Positions 36,196 through 45,750 of a DNA stretch of 64,000 nt are shown here, in pieces. The stretch spans positions 8,964,501 to 9,028,500 of the forward strand of contig NZ_CP064703.1 in NCBI RefSeq assembly GCF_023101085.1, in the 5' to 3' direction. Within the stretch, counting starts at the first letter, position 1. Each line of letters begins with the position of its first letter. The DNA comes from Bradyrhizobium sp. 170 (GTDB lineage Bacteria > Pseudomonadota > Alphaproteobacteria > Rhizobiales > Xanthobacteraceae). The translations under genes were made by a program, and so were the position numbers. The notes beneath the pieces are model-generated. The model ran no database searches. It saw only the letters and a program-made list of their open reading frames with translations, and had not been told where the DNA came from.

Positions 36196-38253
36196 TTGCC
36201 GCGAGTTAACTGGCCGCGAAACCCGCAGGTGATAGTTTCAGGTGAACCTGCGCGAGGGGAGCGGCGCATCCCAAGATTACCCGACAGCCAAATATGGAAG
36301 ACGGCCTTGATCTTTAAGGCAGCCTTGCCGCTCTCGCTCGTTGCGGCGGTGGCTGTGCTTGCGCGAACCTGGCAGCTTTTGCAGAACGATTTTGGAAGGC
36401 AATACTACGCCGCGGGCGTGCGCAGCATGCTCGATAGCTGGCACAATTTCATCTTCAACGCGTTCGACCCCGCAGGCTTTGTTTCCATCGACAAGCCGCC
36501 CGTGGCGATCTGGCTGCAGGTCGCCAGCGCCAAGCTGCTCGGTTTTAGCGCGCTTTCGATCATGGCCGCCCAGGTGATGGCGGGATTGGCCGCGATTCTC
36601 TTCGTTTACATTCTGGTGCGGAAATATTGGGGCGGGACGGCTGGGGCTATCGCCGCGCTGTCGCTCGCGCTGAGCCCGATCAATGTCGCCGTCGACCGGT
36701 CCAACAATACCGAGAGCTGCCTCATCCTGGTGCTGCTGGCAGCCGTGTGGTTGGGGATGCGAGCAGCCGAAACCGGCCGGCTCACGACATTCTGCGCCGC
36801 GATGGCCGCGATCGGCATCGGCTTCAACGTCAAGATGGGAACGGCGCTGGTGCTGGCTCCCGTGCTGGCCTTGACGTTCAGCCTCGCCCGGCCGGGCGCC
36901 CCCGTCACCTGGCATGTCCAGCGACAAGCCATCGCAGGCATCGTCCTCATTGCCGTATCGCTGTCATGGGCGGCCTTCTTCGATCTCACGTCGGTTCGAG
37001 ACCGGCCCTATGCGGGCAGCACCAAACACAATTCGATGCTGGAGCTTGCATTGGTGCATAATGGCGCGGCCCGCTTCGTTGCGATGTCCGCGCCCGCAGG
37101 CAAGCCGGCAAACTCCGCGGCCTCCGGCGAGACGGCGCCCGCAACTGCGGAAGTCCGGCAGCCCGTTATGACCGACGACTCGCCTGTCGGCCCTCTCCGT
37201 CTGTTTCGGCCGCGGGCAGCCGCACAGTTCGCCTGGCTGCTGCCGCTCGCGCTCGCGGGCCTTGTTCTCGCCTGGTCGGATGCATGGGGCGCGGGCACGC
37301 CCGTGTCACGCCGCATCAGTGCCGGTGTGTGGACCGGCTGGCTCGTGATGTACTGGATCGTGCTCAGCTTTGCGGGCGGATTGATCCACACCTACTACGT
37401 CGCCGTGCTTGGTCCGCCACTCGCCGTGTTTTCCGGCATCGCCGTCGCCGGGCTGTGGTCGAGGTGGAAAGCGGGCAAGCCGGGGCGGATATACCTGCCG
37501 CTGGTCATCGTGACCACGGCCGTCTGGCAACTCTATCTCTGCATGGCGCCATCAGAGGGAATCGGATCCGATTGGCTCAGCCTGACATGGCTGACGTCGA
37601 TCGGGATCGCCACGATTTGCGCGGCCACCCTTTATGCGTTGCCGCAGCAGGGCAGCAGATTCGCAAAACTGTTCGCGGGCGCTTCCATCGGCGCGCTGCT
37701 CGTTGCGCCGATCCTGACCACCGCAAGCGTCGTTCTGAGGCGCCCCAACATCGCAGCGCCGGTCGCCAACATGACCGCCCTGCTCGCGCCATCGGATACC
37801 GAGCGTGTGGCACTACGGACATCGCGGCTGGAAGCCGCCCGCCAGAAGCTCTCCAATTACCTGATCGCCAATCGTGAGACCGCAAAGTTTCTCGTCGCCG
37901 TTCCCAACGCCAACGTCGCCGCGCCGCTCATCATCTCGACCGGCCTGCCCGTCATGGCGATCGGCGGCTATCTCGGCGACGATCCGATCCTGACGCCATC
38001 GGACATCGAACGGCTGGCCGCGGAAAGGCAACTGCGTTTCTTGATGCTTGGCGGATATACCCTGGCGCCGGCCAAGCAGGCGGCGGCGCTCGAACCGATC
38101 GCGCGATGGGTGCGCGCCAACGGCCGCCCCGTCGATCCAAAATTGTGGCGCCTGTCCGCATCAGCCGGCACGCCCTACCGCATCAACCTCGGCAACGAAT
38201 GGGTAGAGGTTCCGCCGCCCGAACTGTTCGACCTTTGGGGCAAAGCGAACTGA
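36196..38253 (+). CDS. GT39/ArnT-like membrane glycosyltransferase
   Basis: This product of up to 685 aa is a dolichyl-phosphate-mannosyltransferase-like (PMT_2/GT39) protein with about 11 hydrophobic helices and a C-terminal soluble domain. The first loop DFGRQYYAAGVRSMLDSWHNF and the following SIDKPPVAIWLQ carry the acidic residues expected for catalysis. Such enzymes move a sugar from a polyprenyl phosphate to lipid A, protein or another envelope acceptor. The start is unsure: the TTG used here is the longest option; a TTG at 36307 has GGAAG 6 bp upstream and gives a shorter N-terminus. The last 115 codons are duplicated at 41051-41395. Confidence 0.87.
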   Translation: MPRVNWPRNPQVIVSGEPARGERRIPRLPDSQIWKTALIFKAALPLSLVAAVAVLARTWQLLQNDFGRQYYAAGVRSMLDSWHNFIFNAFDPAGFVSIDKPPVAIWLQVASAKLLGFSALSIMAAQVMAGLAAILFVYILVRKYWGGTAGAIAALSLALSPINVAVDRSNNTESCLILVLLAAVWLGMRAAETGRLTTFCAAMAAIGIGFNVKMGTALVLAPVLALTFSLARPGAPVTWHVQRQAIAGIVLIAVSLSWAAFFDLTSVRDRPYAGSTKHNSMLELALVHNGAARFVAMSAPAGKPANSAASGETAPATAEVRQPVMTDDSPVGPLRLFRPRAAAQFAWLLPLALAGLVLAWSDAWGAGTPVSRRISAGVWTGWLVMYWIVLSFAGGLIHTYYVAVLGPPLAVFSGIAVAGLWSRWKAGKPGRIYLPLVIVTTAVWQLYLCMAPSEGIGSDWLSLTWLTSIGIATICAATLYALPQQGSRFAKLFAGASIGALLVAPILTTASVVLRRPNIAAPVANMTALLAPSDTERVALRTSRLEAARQKLSNYLIANRETAKFLVAVPNANVAAPLIISTGLPVMAIGGYLGDDPILTPSDIERLAAERQLRFLMLGGYTLAPAKQAAALEPIARWVRANGRPVDPKLWRLSASAGTPYRINLGNEWVEVPPPELFDLWGKAN

Positions 38254-38429
38254 GCCTGCCCATCATTCAGACGTTCTCTCCACGCGTTGAGCCCGGCCAT
38301 AATGGCGGGTGCACTGGCAGGTGCGCTCCGGCTGTCCGAGTCGCCATCTATCCGGCCCCCGCCTGAATGCGCTTCGGACATCTGGAGGGCGACTTCACAG
38401 GTGAATGCGACTCGATCGGCGCAGGGCGC
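38254..38429. other. Spacer between convergent GT39 and TPR operon, nothing recognised
   Basis: This 176-bp gap has no gene, clear terminator or repeat apart from the first few bases (CTGAGCCTGCCC), which are shared with the sequence after the duplicated tail at 41395. Confidence 0.4.
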
Positions 38430-39509
38430 TCAAATGTGCCGCGTGATGCCGCGACCGCACGCGCGGTCGAGCACGCAGCTCCTGAGCGTATTGTCGAAAT
38501 CAGTGTCGCGCTCGCCGTCGATGCGCACGTCCGGAAAGCCGTTGCGGCGCAGGTAGAGTTGCACACGCAGGATCGCCTGTTTGCCGCCCGAGAGCATCAG
38601 CACCTCGATGTCGCGGTTGGACTCCTCGCGTTTGCCGAGTTGCGCCAGCAGCAGCGCGCGCTGGAACAGGATCTCGCGATTGTGGCGCAAGGCGACGGCG
38701 GTCGTCGGCTGGCCGGGCGCGCCGAGCAACACATTCAGGTCCTCGATCGCCTCCGCCGGCCGATTGAGGGCGATCAGTGCGAGCGCCCGTGTCTCACGCG
38801 CCATGAGATCGCTCACCGAAATTGCGAGCACCTGCGTCGCGTCATCGACCGCGCCCTCGAATTGTCCGAGGCGAAACTGCGCCTGCGCCTTCATTAGCCG
38901 TGTGCGGCGATCGCTCGGGTCGAGCGAAACCGCATGCTCGAGGTCGCGCTCCGCGAGATCGACCTGACCGCGGCTCATGTGGATGCGCGCCTTGATCCAC
39001 AGCATGTCGGTGTCGTCCGGCCGCTGCGCGATCGCCGCCGTGATGTCCGCGAGCGCATCGAGCTCCTTCCCGGCGTTGAGCAGCACCTCCGCGCGCGAGG
39101 CAAGCAGCACCGGATTGGTCGGCTCGATCATCAGGGCGGCATTGAGGTCGCGTTCGGCCGCATCGAGCTTCAGCAGCGTCGAGAGCAGTCGCCCGCGAAA
39201 TGTCAGTGACGAAACATTCGTCGGATCGATGGCCACCGCCGAATTCACCGCCTTGAGCGCTTCCTCCGTGCGCGTCTGCGCAAGCAACGCAACCGACCGC
39301 TCGATATGAGCGCGCGCGAGCGACGAGCCCGACAGCGTGGCATCGACCGGCGCGGGGTCGCAGGCGCCTTGCTTCCATTCCTCGTACGGCGCACGGCACT
39401 GCGCCCACCCGACCGAACGGAACGCGCCGGCCGTGCCGATGGGATCCCTCGCCAAGGCGGGCGAGGCAAGCGCGAGCGCGAACGCAACGAGCACAAGACG
39501 ACCGATCAT
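38430..39509 (-). CDS. Exported TPR protein with C-terminal cysteine module
   Basis: This 359-aa protein has a signal peptide (MIGRLVLVAFALALASPALA) and then about six tetratricopeptide repeats (ALKAVNSAVAIDPTNVSSLTFRGRLL and similar, residues 60-270). The last 55 residues (LYLRRNGFPDVRIDGERDTD...LRSCVLDRAC) resemble a peptidoglycan-binding-like fold and share the pattern R-x-C-x-[IL]-D-x2-C with the upstream TPR protein. Its ATG overlaps the stop of the small secreted gene (ATGA). It is the third gene of the operon and is probably periplasmic. Function is unknown; protein-protein scaffolding at the cell wall is an inference. Confidence 0.85.
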   Translation of the reverse strand: MIGRLVLVAFALALASPALARDPIGTAGAFRSVGWAQCRAPYEEWKQGACDPAPVDATLSGSSLARAHIERSVALLAQTRTEEALKAVNSAVAIDPTNVSSLTFRGRLLSTLLKLDAAERDLNAALMIEPTNPVLLASRAEVLLNAGKELDALADITAAIAQRPDDTDMLWIKARIHMSRGQVDLAERDLEHAVSLDPSDRRTRLMKAQAQFRLGQFEGAVDDATQVLAISVSDLMARETRALALIALNRPAEAIEDLNVLLGAPGQPTTAVALRHNREILFQRALLLAQLGKREESNRDIEVLMLSGGKQAILRVQLYLRRNGFPDVRIDGERDTDFDNTLRSCVLDRACGRGITRHI

Positions 39510-39763
39510 TGGCTCGACGCCCAATGCTGCCGGGTGGAGTAGTTGATCGCGCTGGTGCAGAGCGGCGCACTCCGTCGGCACAGGCTAGGTGCAAATGCCT
39601 GCGCGAATGGCCCCTCGCTCCGCAGCGTGCCGGGCAAGACCGCCGTGTCGCACGAACTCGCCTGTGGCCGCGGCATGGATTGGCAGGCCGACCGACTCTC
39701 CGCGAGCGCGGCGGCATTGGAAAGAAGAAGGAAGGCAACGACGAATACGGCTCTGCTTTGCAT
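39506..39763 (-). CDS. Small secreted cysteine-containing protein
   Basis: This 85-aa product has a clear signal peptide (MQSRAVFVVAFLLLSNAAALA) and a short mature part with four cysteines in two close groups (SACQSMPRPQASSCDT and SLCRRSAPLCTS). It resembles nothing I know. A GAGGA site lies about 5 bp before the ATG, and the gene starts 12 bp after the first TPR gene and overlaps the start of the second by 4 bp, strongly suggesting it is a real, coupled member of the operon. An in-frame ATG six codons earlier would overlap the upstream stop. Confidence 0.65.
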   Translation of the reverse strand: MQSRAVFVVAFLLLSNAAALAESRSACQSMPRPQASSCDTAVLPGTLRSEGPFAQAFAPSLCRRSAPLCTSAINYSTRQHWASSQ

Positions 39764-39774
39764 TCTGTCCTCGG

Positions 39775-40947
39775 CTAGCATTGGGGATCGATCATGCAGG
39801 CACGCATGGCGTCATCGAGGTCCCGCGTTTGTCCGCTCGGCAGTCCCGGCTCGCTCCAGTAGCCGGCGTGGCGTAGCGCGTTCATCAACCCGTTCAATTC
39901 CCTTAACCCGTCCAAGTCCGTTCGATCCAGCGAGACCGCCGTTTTCAGGTCGCGCACCGCCGCATCGGTGCGGCCGAACTGGCGGTGCATGCGTGCTCGC
40001 ATGACCAGGCCTCTCGTGTAATCCGGGCGCGCCGTCACGGCGGCATCGAAGGCCGCGAAAGCCTCCTCAAAGCGCTTGAATCCCGCAAGTGAAATGCCGA
40101 GCTCATAGAGCGCAGCGGAGTTCCGCGGCTCCGTATGCACCGCCTCGGTGAGGTCGCGCAGTGCGTCGTCCTTGCGCTGGACGTAGAAGCCGAGGAAATG
40201 CGCCCGTGCGGCGAGCGCAGGCGCCGAACGTCCGACATCGACCGCCGCGTCGTAGTCCTTTTCGGCAAGATCGAGCCGACCGGAATCCTGGTAGCTATAG
40301 GCGCGCTCAAGCAGCGCCTTGACGCGGAAATCGCGAACGATCCCGTCCTCGTCGAGAAAGCTCCGCGCGTCGTTGAGCCCGGCCTGCGAAACGGCGAGGA
40401 GCGCACTCGCGTCCGCGATCGCCTCCGCGAATTTGCGCTTGAAACGATATTCGCGCGCGCGATAATAGAGCGCGAAGCCCTCGGTCGGATCGACCTCGAT
40501 CGCCTTGCTGTAGAACTCGAACGCCTTGTCGCCCTCCCCGAAGTTAAACAGCAGCGCGCCGACCGTCCTGAGCACGCGCGGATTCTTCGGATTGAGCGCA
40601 TAAGCCTGCTCGACCCGCCTCTTGTAATCGTCCATGCGCCGCAGGCGCAGATCGACATTCGACCATGAGACGAGGATTTCCTCGTTCTTCGGATCGAGCG
40701 CAAAGGCCGCGCGGTAGTCTTCGGCTGCCTCATTGAGACGCTGCGTGCGGTGATAGCCGCGCCCGCGGACGAAATGCGCCTGTGCGCGGTCGCGATCCGA
40801 CAAGTTGTGCGCGGCGAGCAGTTCACCGCAGGGCGTGATGACCGACGCCGAGTCGATCGCAACCTGACCCATGGTGCATTCGACAGCTGATGCTGACGAC
40901 ATCGCGCCAAGGACCCATGCGACGACGAGGGCATTGCGGTGGTGCAT
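39775..40947 (-). CDS. Exported TPR protein with C-terminal cysteine motif
   Basis: This 390-aa protein starts with a signal peptide (MHHRNALVVAWVLGAMSSASAVE) and has seven or eight tetratricopeptide repeats, such as RTQRLNEAAEDYRAAFALDPKN and FNFGEGDKAFEFYSKAIEVDPTEG. An N-terminal Cys pair (ECTMG...TPCG) may form a disulfide. The C-terminus (LMNALRHAGYW...LDDAMRACMIDPQC) parallels that of the operon's other TPR protein. It is the first gene of the three-gene exported operon and is convergent with the GT39 gene. Function unknown. Confidence 0.85.
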   Translation of the reverse strand: MHHRNALVVAWVLGAMSSASAVECTMGQVAIDSASVITPCGELLAAHNLSDRDRAQAHFVRGRGYHRTQRLNEAAEDYRAAFALDPKNEEILVSWSNVDLRLRRMDDYKRRVEQAYALNPKNPRVLRTVGALLFNFGEGDKAFEFYSKAIEVDPTEGFALYYRAREYRFKRKFAEAIADASALLAVSQAGLNDARSFLDEDGIVRDFRVKALLERAYSYQDSGRLDLAEKDYDAAVDVGRSAPALAARAHFLGFYVQRKDDALRDLTEAVHTEPRNSAALYELGISLAGFKRFEEAFAAFDAAVTARPDYTRGLVMRARMHRQFGRTDAAVRDLKTAVSLDRTDLDGLRELNGLMNALRHAGYWSEPGLPSGQTRDLDDAMRACMIDPQC

Positions 40948-41050
40948 CGATCTTCATCCCCGGTTCCGATACGACCCGAGATACCACCTCCGCGCTCAAA
41001 TTCCATTCAACACAATCGCTAAGATTCTAACGAATCGCCTCGCCCTCACC

Positions 41051-41395
41051 GCCAACGTCGCCGCGCCGCTCATTATCCAGACCGGCCTGCCCGTCATGAC
41101 GATCGGCGGCTATCTCGGCGACGATCCGATTCTGACGCCTTCGGACATCGAACGGCTCGCCTCGGACAGGCAATTGCGCTTCGTGATGCTTGGTGGATTT
41201 ACCCTGGCGCCTGCAAAGCAGGCGGCGGCGCTCGAGCCGATCGCGCGATGGGTGCGCGCCAACGGCCGCCCCGTCGATCCAAAATTGTGGCAGCTGTCCG
41301 CATCGGCCGGCACGCCCTACCGCATCAACCTCGGCAACGAGTGGGTGGAGGTTCCGCCGCCCGAACTGTTCGATCTCTGGGGCAATGCGAACTGA
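41051..41395 (+). pseudogene. Duplicated 3' end of the GT39 glycosyltransferase gene
   Basis: This stretch encodes the last 114 residues of a GT39-type protein (NVAAPLIIQTGLPV...ELFDLWGNAN) and ends with TGA. It aligns without gaps to 37909-38253; by eye I count about 25 base differences in 345, most of them synonymous. Upstream of 41051 the similarity stops abruptly and no start codon or membrane region exists, so it cannot make a functional enzyme. It is probably the remnant of a tandem or allelic GT39 gene disrupted when the TPR operon arrived or by a deletion. Confidence 0.85.
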
Positions 41396-41406
41396 GCCTG
41401 CCCGCC

Positions 41407-41441
41407 ATTCCGGGGCGCTGCGCAGCCCGAACCCGGAATGA
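41407..41441. repeat. Short inverted repeat (CATTCCGGG family)
   Basis: CATTCCGGGGCG faces AACCCGGAATGACG about 12 bases apart, between the glycosyltransferase remnant and miaB. A longer member of the family lies at 49992-50118. Confidence 0.6.
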
Positions 41442-41528
41442 CGGGCCCAACACTGGCTTTTTGGCCATTTAGGCTATATCTGAGCCCCAGCCGCCGTCAG
41501 GGCGCCTTTCCACCCGCACTCAGGTTCC

Positions 41529-42965
<1,437 letters not shown>

Positions 42966-42969
42966 ACCC

Positions 42970-44025
42970 TTGCCAAAAAGCGCATCGGATTCACCATCGC
43001 TCGCTCCCAGCCGCAAATTTGACCGCGACATGCAAATTCCGCCCGAGACCCAGGTCGTCATCGATTTCGACGACAACCGCGCCGCTTCCGCGCTCGTCGG
43101 CCCCTATGGGCAAAACCTGGCGCTGGTCGAACGGCGGCTCGGCGTCGTCGTCGATTCGCGCGGCAACCACATCACCATCGCCGGCTCCCGCGACGGCTGC
43201 GACGCCGCGCGGCGCGTGCTGGAGACGCTCTATGCACAGGCCTTGCAGGGACATGACCTCTCGCAGGGCGAAGTCGAAGGCGCGATCCGCGCCGTGCTCG
43301 CACAGGGCTCGCTGTTCGAGTTCGACGCCAAGGCCGCCAAGTCCTCGTTCGAGACCATCAATTTGCGCAAGCGCCCGGTGCGGGCGCGTACCGCCGCGCA
43401 GGATTCCTACATTCGCGCGTTAAAGCGCCACGAGATGGTCTTCGGCGTCGGCCCCGCCGGCACCGGCAAGACCTGGCTTGCGGTGGCGCATGCCGCGCAA
43501 TTGTTCGAACGCAAGGAAGTCGATCGCATCATCCTGTCGAGGCCCGCGGTCGAGGCCGGCGAGCGGCTCGGCTTCCTGCCCGGCGACTTGCGGGAGAAGG
43601 TCGATCCTTACCTGAGGCCGATCTACGACGCGCTGTACGATTTGATGGATTCGCGCATCGTCGAGCGCGCGCTGCAGGCCGGCGAGATCGAGATCGCGCC
43701 GCTGGCGTTCATGCGCGGGCGGACGCTGACCAATGCCGTCATCATCCTGGACGAAGCGCAGAACACCACTTCGATGCAGATGAAGATGTTCCTGACGCGG
43801 CTCGGCGAGAACAGCCGCATGATCATCACCGGCGATCCATCGCAGGTCGACCTGCCGAACGGACAGGCCTCCGGGCTTGCCGAAGCGGTCAAGCTGCTCG
43901 ACGGCGTCGAGGGCATTGCGCAGGTGAAATTCACCGCGGAAGACGTCATCCGCCATGAACTGGTGGCGCGGATCGTCGCCGCCTATGAGGGATTGCCGCA
44001 GAAACCGGCAACCGGAAAATCTTGA
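42970..44025 (+). CDS. phoH: PhoH-like ATPase (PhoL type)
   Basis: This 351-aa P-loop ATPase is of the PhoH/PhoL type, usually encoded beside ybeY and thought to act in rRNA or ribosome maturation. Walker A is [17 protein letters not shown] near residue 156, and Walker B is [45 protein letters not shown] is the family signature. The N-terminal 100 residues form the usual KH-like extension. The start is TTG with GGGAG about 9 bp upstream and right after miaB. The stop overlaps the TTG of ybeY. Confidence 0.95.
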   Translation: MPKSASDSPSLAPSRKFDRDMQIPPETQVVIDFDDNRAASALVGPYGQNLALVERRLGVVVDSRGNHITIAGSRDGCDAARRVLETLYAQALQGHDLSQGEVEGAIRAVLAQGSLFEFDAKAAKSSFETINLRKRPVRARTAAQDSYIRALKRHEMVFGVGPAGTGKTWLAVAHAAQLFERKEVDRIILSRPAVEAGERLGFLPGDLREKVDPYLRPIYDALYDLMDSRIVERALQAGEIEIAPLAFMRGRTLTNAVIILDEAQNTTSMQMKMFLTRLGENSRMIITGDPSQVDLPNGQASGLAEAVKLLDGVEGIAQVKFTAEDVIRHELVARIVAAYEGLPQKPATGKS

Positions 44026-44630
44026 CCCAACAATCTTCGGCCGTGGACCTGCTGCAGGCAGCTCCCGGCCGTAACCCGAACTCTGAAATGCAAAGCGCTG
44101 GAACGCCCGTGTCGTCCGCCCTTCCCCTTACCGAGGTTCTCGTCGTCGCCGAGTGCTGGCAGACGGAGCCGGAAGCCGAGGCGGTGATCCATCGCGCCAT
44201 CCAGGCGGCGGCCGAAATCGCCGATGCCGATGTCGGCGAGGCCGAGCTCGCGGTCATGCTGACCGACGATGCCGGCATCCGCACGCTCAACAACAACTGG
44301 CGCGGCATCGACAAGCCGACCAACGTGCTGTCGTTTCCGGCGCTGCAGCCGACGGCGGGCGCACCTGCCGACGCGCCGCGCATGCTCGGCGATATCGCCA
44401 TCGCCTATGAGACCACGCGGAAAGAGGCCGATGACGAGGAAAAGCCGTTCGATCACCATCTCAGCCATCTGGCGGTCCACGGCTTCCTGCATTTGATCGG
44501 ATACGATCACGAGAAGGACGACGACGCCGAAGCCATGGAAGGTCTCGAACGGGAGATTCTCGCCCAACTCGGCATTCCGGATCCCTATGCGGATCGAGAT
44601 CCGCATTCGGACCGGGAGCGGATGGACTGA
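44022..44630 (+). CDS. ybeY: Endoribonuclease/rRNA maturation factor YbeY
   Basis: YbeY is a single-strand endoribonuclease needed for 16S rRNA 3' processing and ribosome quality control; in rhizobia it also affects small-RNA regulation. The zinc motif H-x3-H-x5-H is present in HLAVHGFLHLIGYDHEKDDDAE (near residue 150). NNNWRGIDKPTNVLSFP is the other conserved block. The product is up to 202 aa using the TTG that overlaps the phoH stop (TTGA); an ATG at 44088 gives about 180 aa and is closer to the family's usual length, so the start is uncertain. The next gene starts 1 bp after its stop. Confidence 0.94.
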   Translation: MTQQSSAVDLLQAAPGRNPNSEMQSAGTPVSSALPLTEVLVVAECWQTEPEAEAVIHRAIQAAAEIADADVGEAELAVMLTDDAGIRTLNNNWRGIDKPTNVLSFPALQPTAGAPADAPRMLGDIAIAYETTRKEADDEEKPFDHHLSHLAVHGFLHLIGYDHEKDDDAEAMEGLEREILAQLGIPDPYADRDPHSDRERMD

Positions 44631-44631
44631 A

Positions 44632-45750
44632 ATGCCGGACTCCGACCCGATACAGGACAACCCACGCGACACCCCCAACCTGCCGGTGGTGGTGCAGGAA
44701 GGCGAGGTGCTGCGTCCGACCTCCGACAGCTGGCTGATGCGCGCGATCCGCACGCTGTTCGGCTGGAGGGCAGGATCGGTCCGCGCCGATCTCCAGGTCG
44801 TGCTCGACGCCTCCACCCCTGACGATGTCGGCTTCTCCGCCATCGAGCGCACCATGCTGCGCAACATCCTCGGCCTCAACGAGCGGCGGATCGCCGACGT
44901 GATGGTGCACCGCGCCGACATCGTCGCGGTCAAGCGGGATATTCCGCTCGGCGAACTAATGAGCCTGTTCGAAAGCGCGGCGCATTCGCGGCTCGTGGTC
45001 TACAACGAAACGCTCGACGACCCCGAAGGCATCGTTCACATCCGCGACCTCCTCGCGTTCATGACCGCGAAGGCGCGGATCGGCGATACCACCAAGCCGA
45101 AGCGCAAGAAGCCGTTCCCGGCGGGCCTCGACCTGCGCGCGGTCGACCTCGCATTGCCGCTGGCGGAGGCCAACATCATCCGCAAGCTCTTGTATGTGCC
45201 GCCGTCGATGCGGGCGATCGACCTGCTGGCGCAGATGCAGGCCTCGCGCATCCATCTGGCGCTGGTGGTCGACGAATATGGCGGCACCGACGGGCTGGTG
45301 TCGATCGAGGACATCGTCGAGCAGATCGTCGGCGAGATCGACGACGAGCACGACAGCGACGAGCCGCCGTCGATCATCCGGCAGGGCGACAATGCATTCA
45401 TCGCCGACGCCCGCGCCAGCCTCGAGGATGCCCGCAAGATGATCGGCGAGGAATTCGTCACCGGCGAGGCCGGCGAAGAAGTCGAGACGCTGGGTGGCTA
45501 TCTGGTGGCGCAGGTCGGCCGCCTGCCGGTGCGCGGCGAGGTGATTGCGGGCCCGGGCAATTTCGAGATCGAAGTGCTCGATGCCGATCCGCGGCGGGTC
45601 AAGCGGCTGCGGATCGGGATTCGGAAAGAACGCCCGGCGGCGCGCCCGACGCGCGAGCGAAGCCGCCGCGAGGCCGCGCCCGACACCACCACGCCGCCGA
45701 CCAATGACAATACACCGCCGACCCCCGGCGATGGAGCCGGCTCGCAGTGA
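44632..45750 (+). CDS. CBS-domain and CorC_HlyC-domain protein, CorC/TlyC type
   Basis: This 372-aa protein contains two CBS domains (VMVHRADIVAVKRDIPLGELMSLFESAAHSRLVVYNETLDDP and VPPSMRAIDLLAQMQASRIHLALVVDEYGGTDGLVSIEDIVEQIVGEI) followed by a CorC_HlyC domain (about residues 255-340), and ends in an Arg/Thr/Pro-rich tail. It has no transmembrane domain. E. coli CorC (YbeX) has the same position between ybeY and lnt and is linked to Mg/Co homeostasis and ribosome maturation; 'hemolysin' labels for this family are misleading. The start is one base beyond the ybeY stop, and its stop overlaps the lnt start. Confidence 0.92.
   Translation: MPDSDPIQDNPRDTPNLPVVVQEGEVLRPTSDSWLMRAIRTLFGWRAGSVRADLQVVLDASTPDDVGFSAIERTMLRNILGLNERRIADVMVHRADIVAVKRDIPLGELMSLFESAAHSRLVVYNETLDDPEGIVHIRDLLAFMTAKARIGDTTKPKRKKPFPAGLDLRAVDLALPLAEANIIRKLLYVPPSMRAIDLLAQMQASRIHLALVVDEYGGTDGLVSIEDIVEQIVGEIDDEHDSDEPPSIIRQGDNAFIADARASLEDARKMIGEEFVTGEAGEEVETLGGYLVAQVGRLPVRGEVIAGPGNFEIEVLDADPRRVKRLRIGIRKERPAARPTRERSRREAAPDTTTPPTNDNTPPTPGDGAGSQ

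Noticed and set aside
41051..41395. A separate small functional gene in place of a gene remnant
   Set aside because: There is no start codon with a ribosome binding site at the point where similarity begins, and the encoded part is only the soluble tail of a membrane enzyme.
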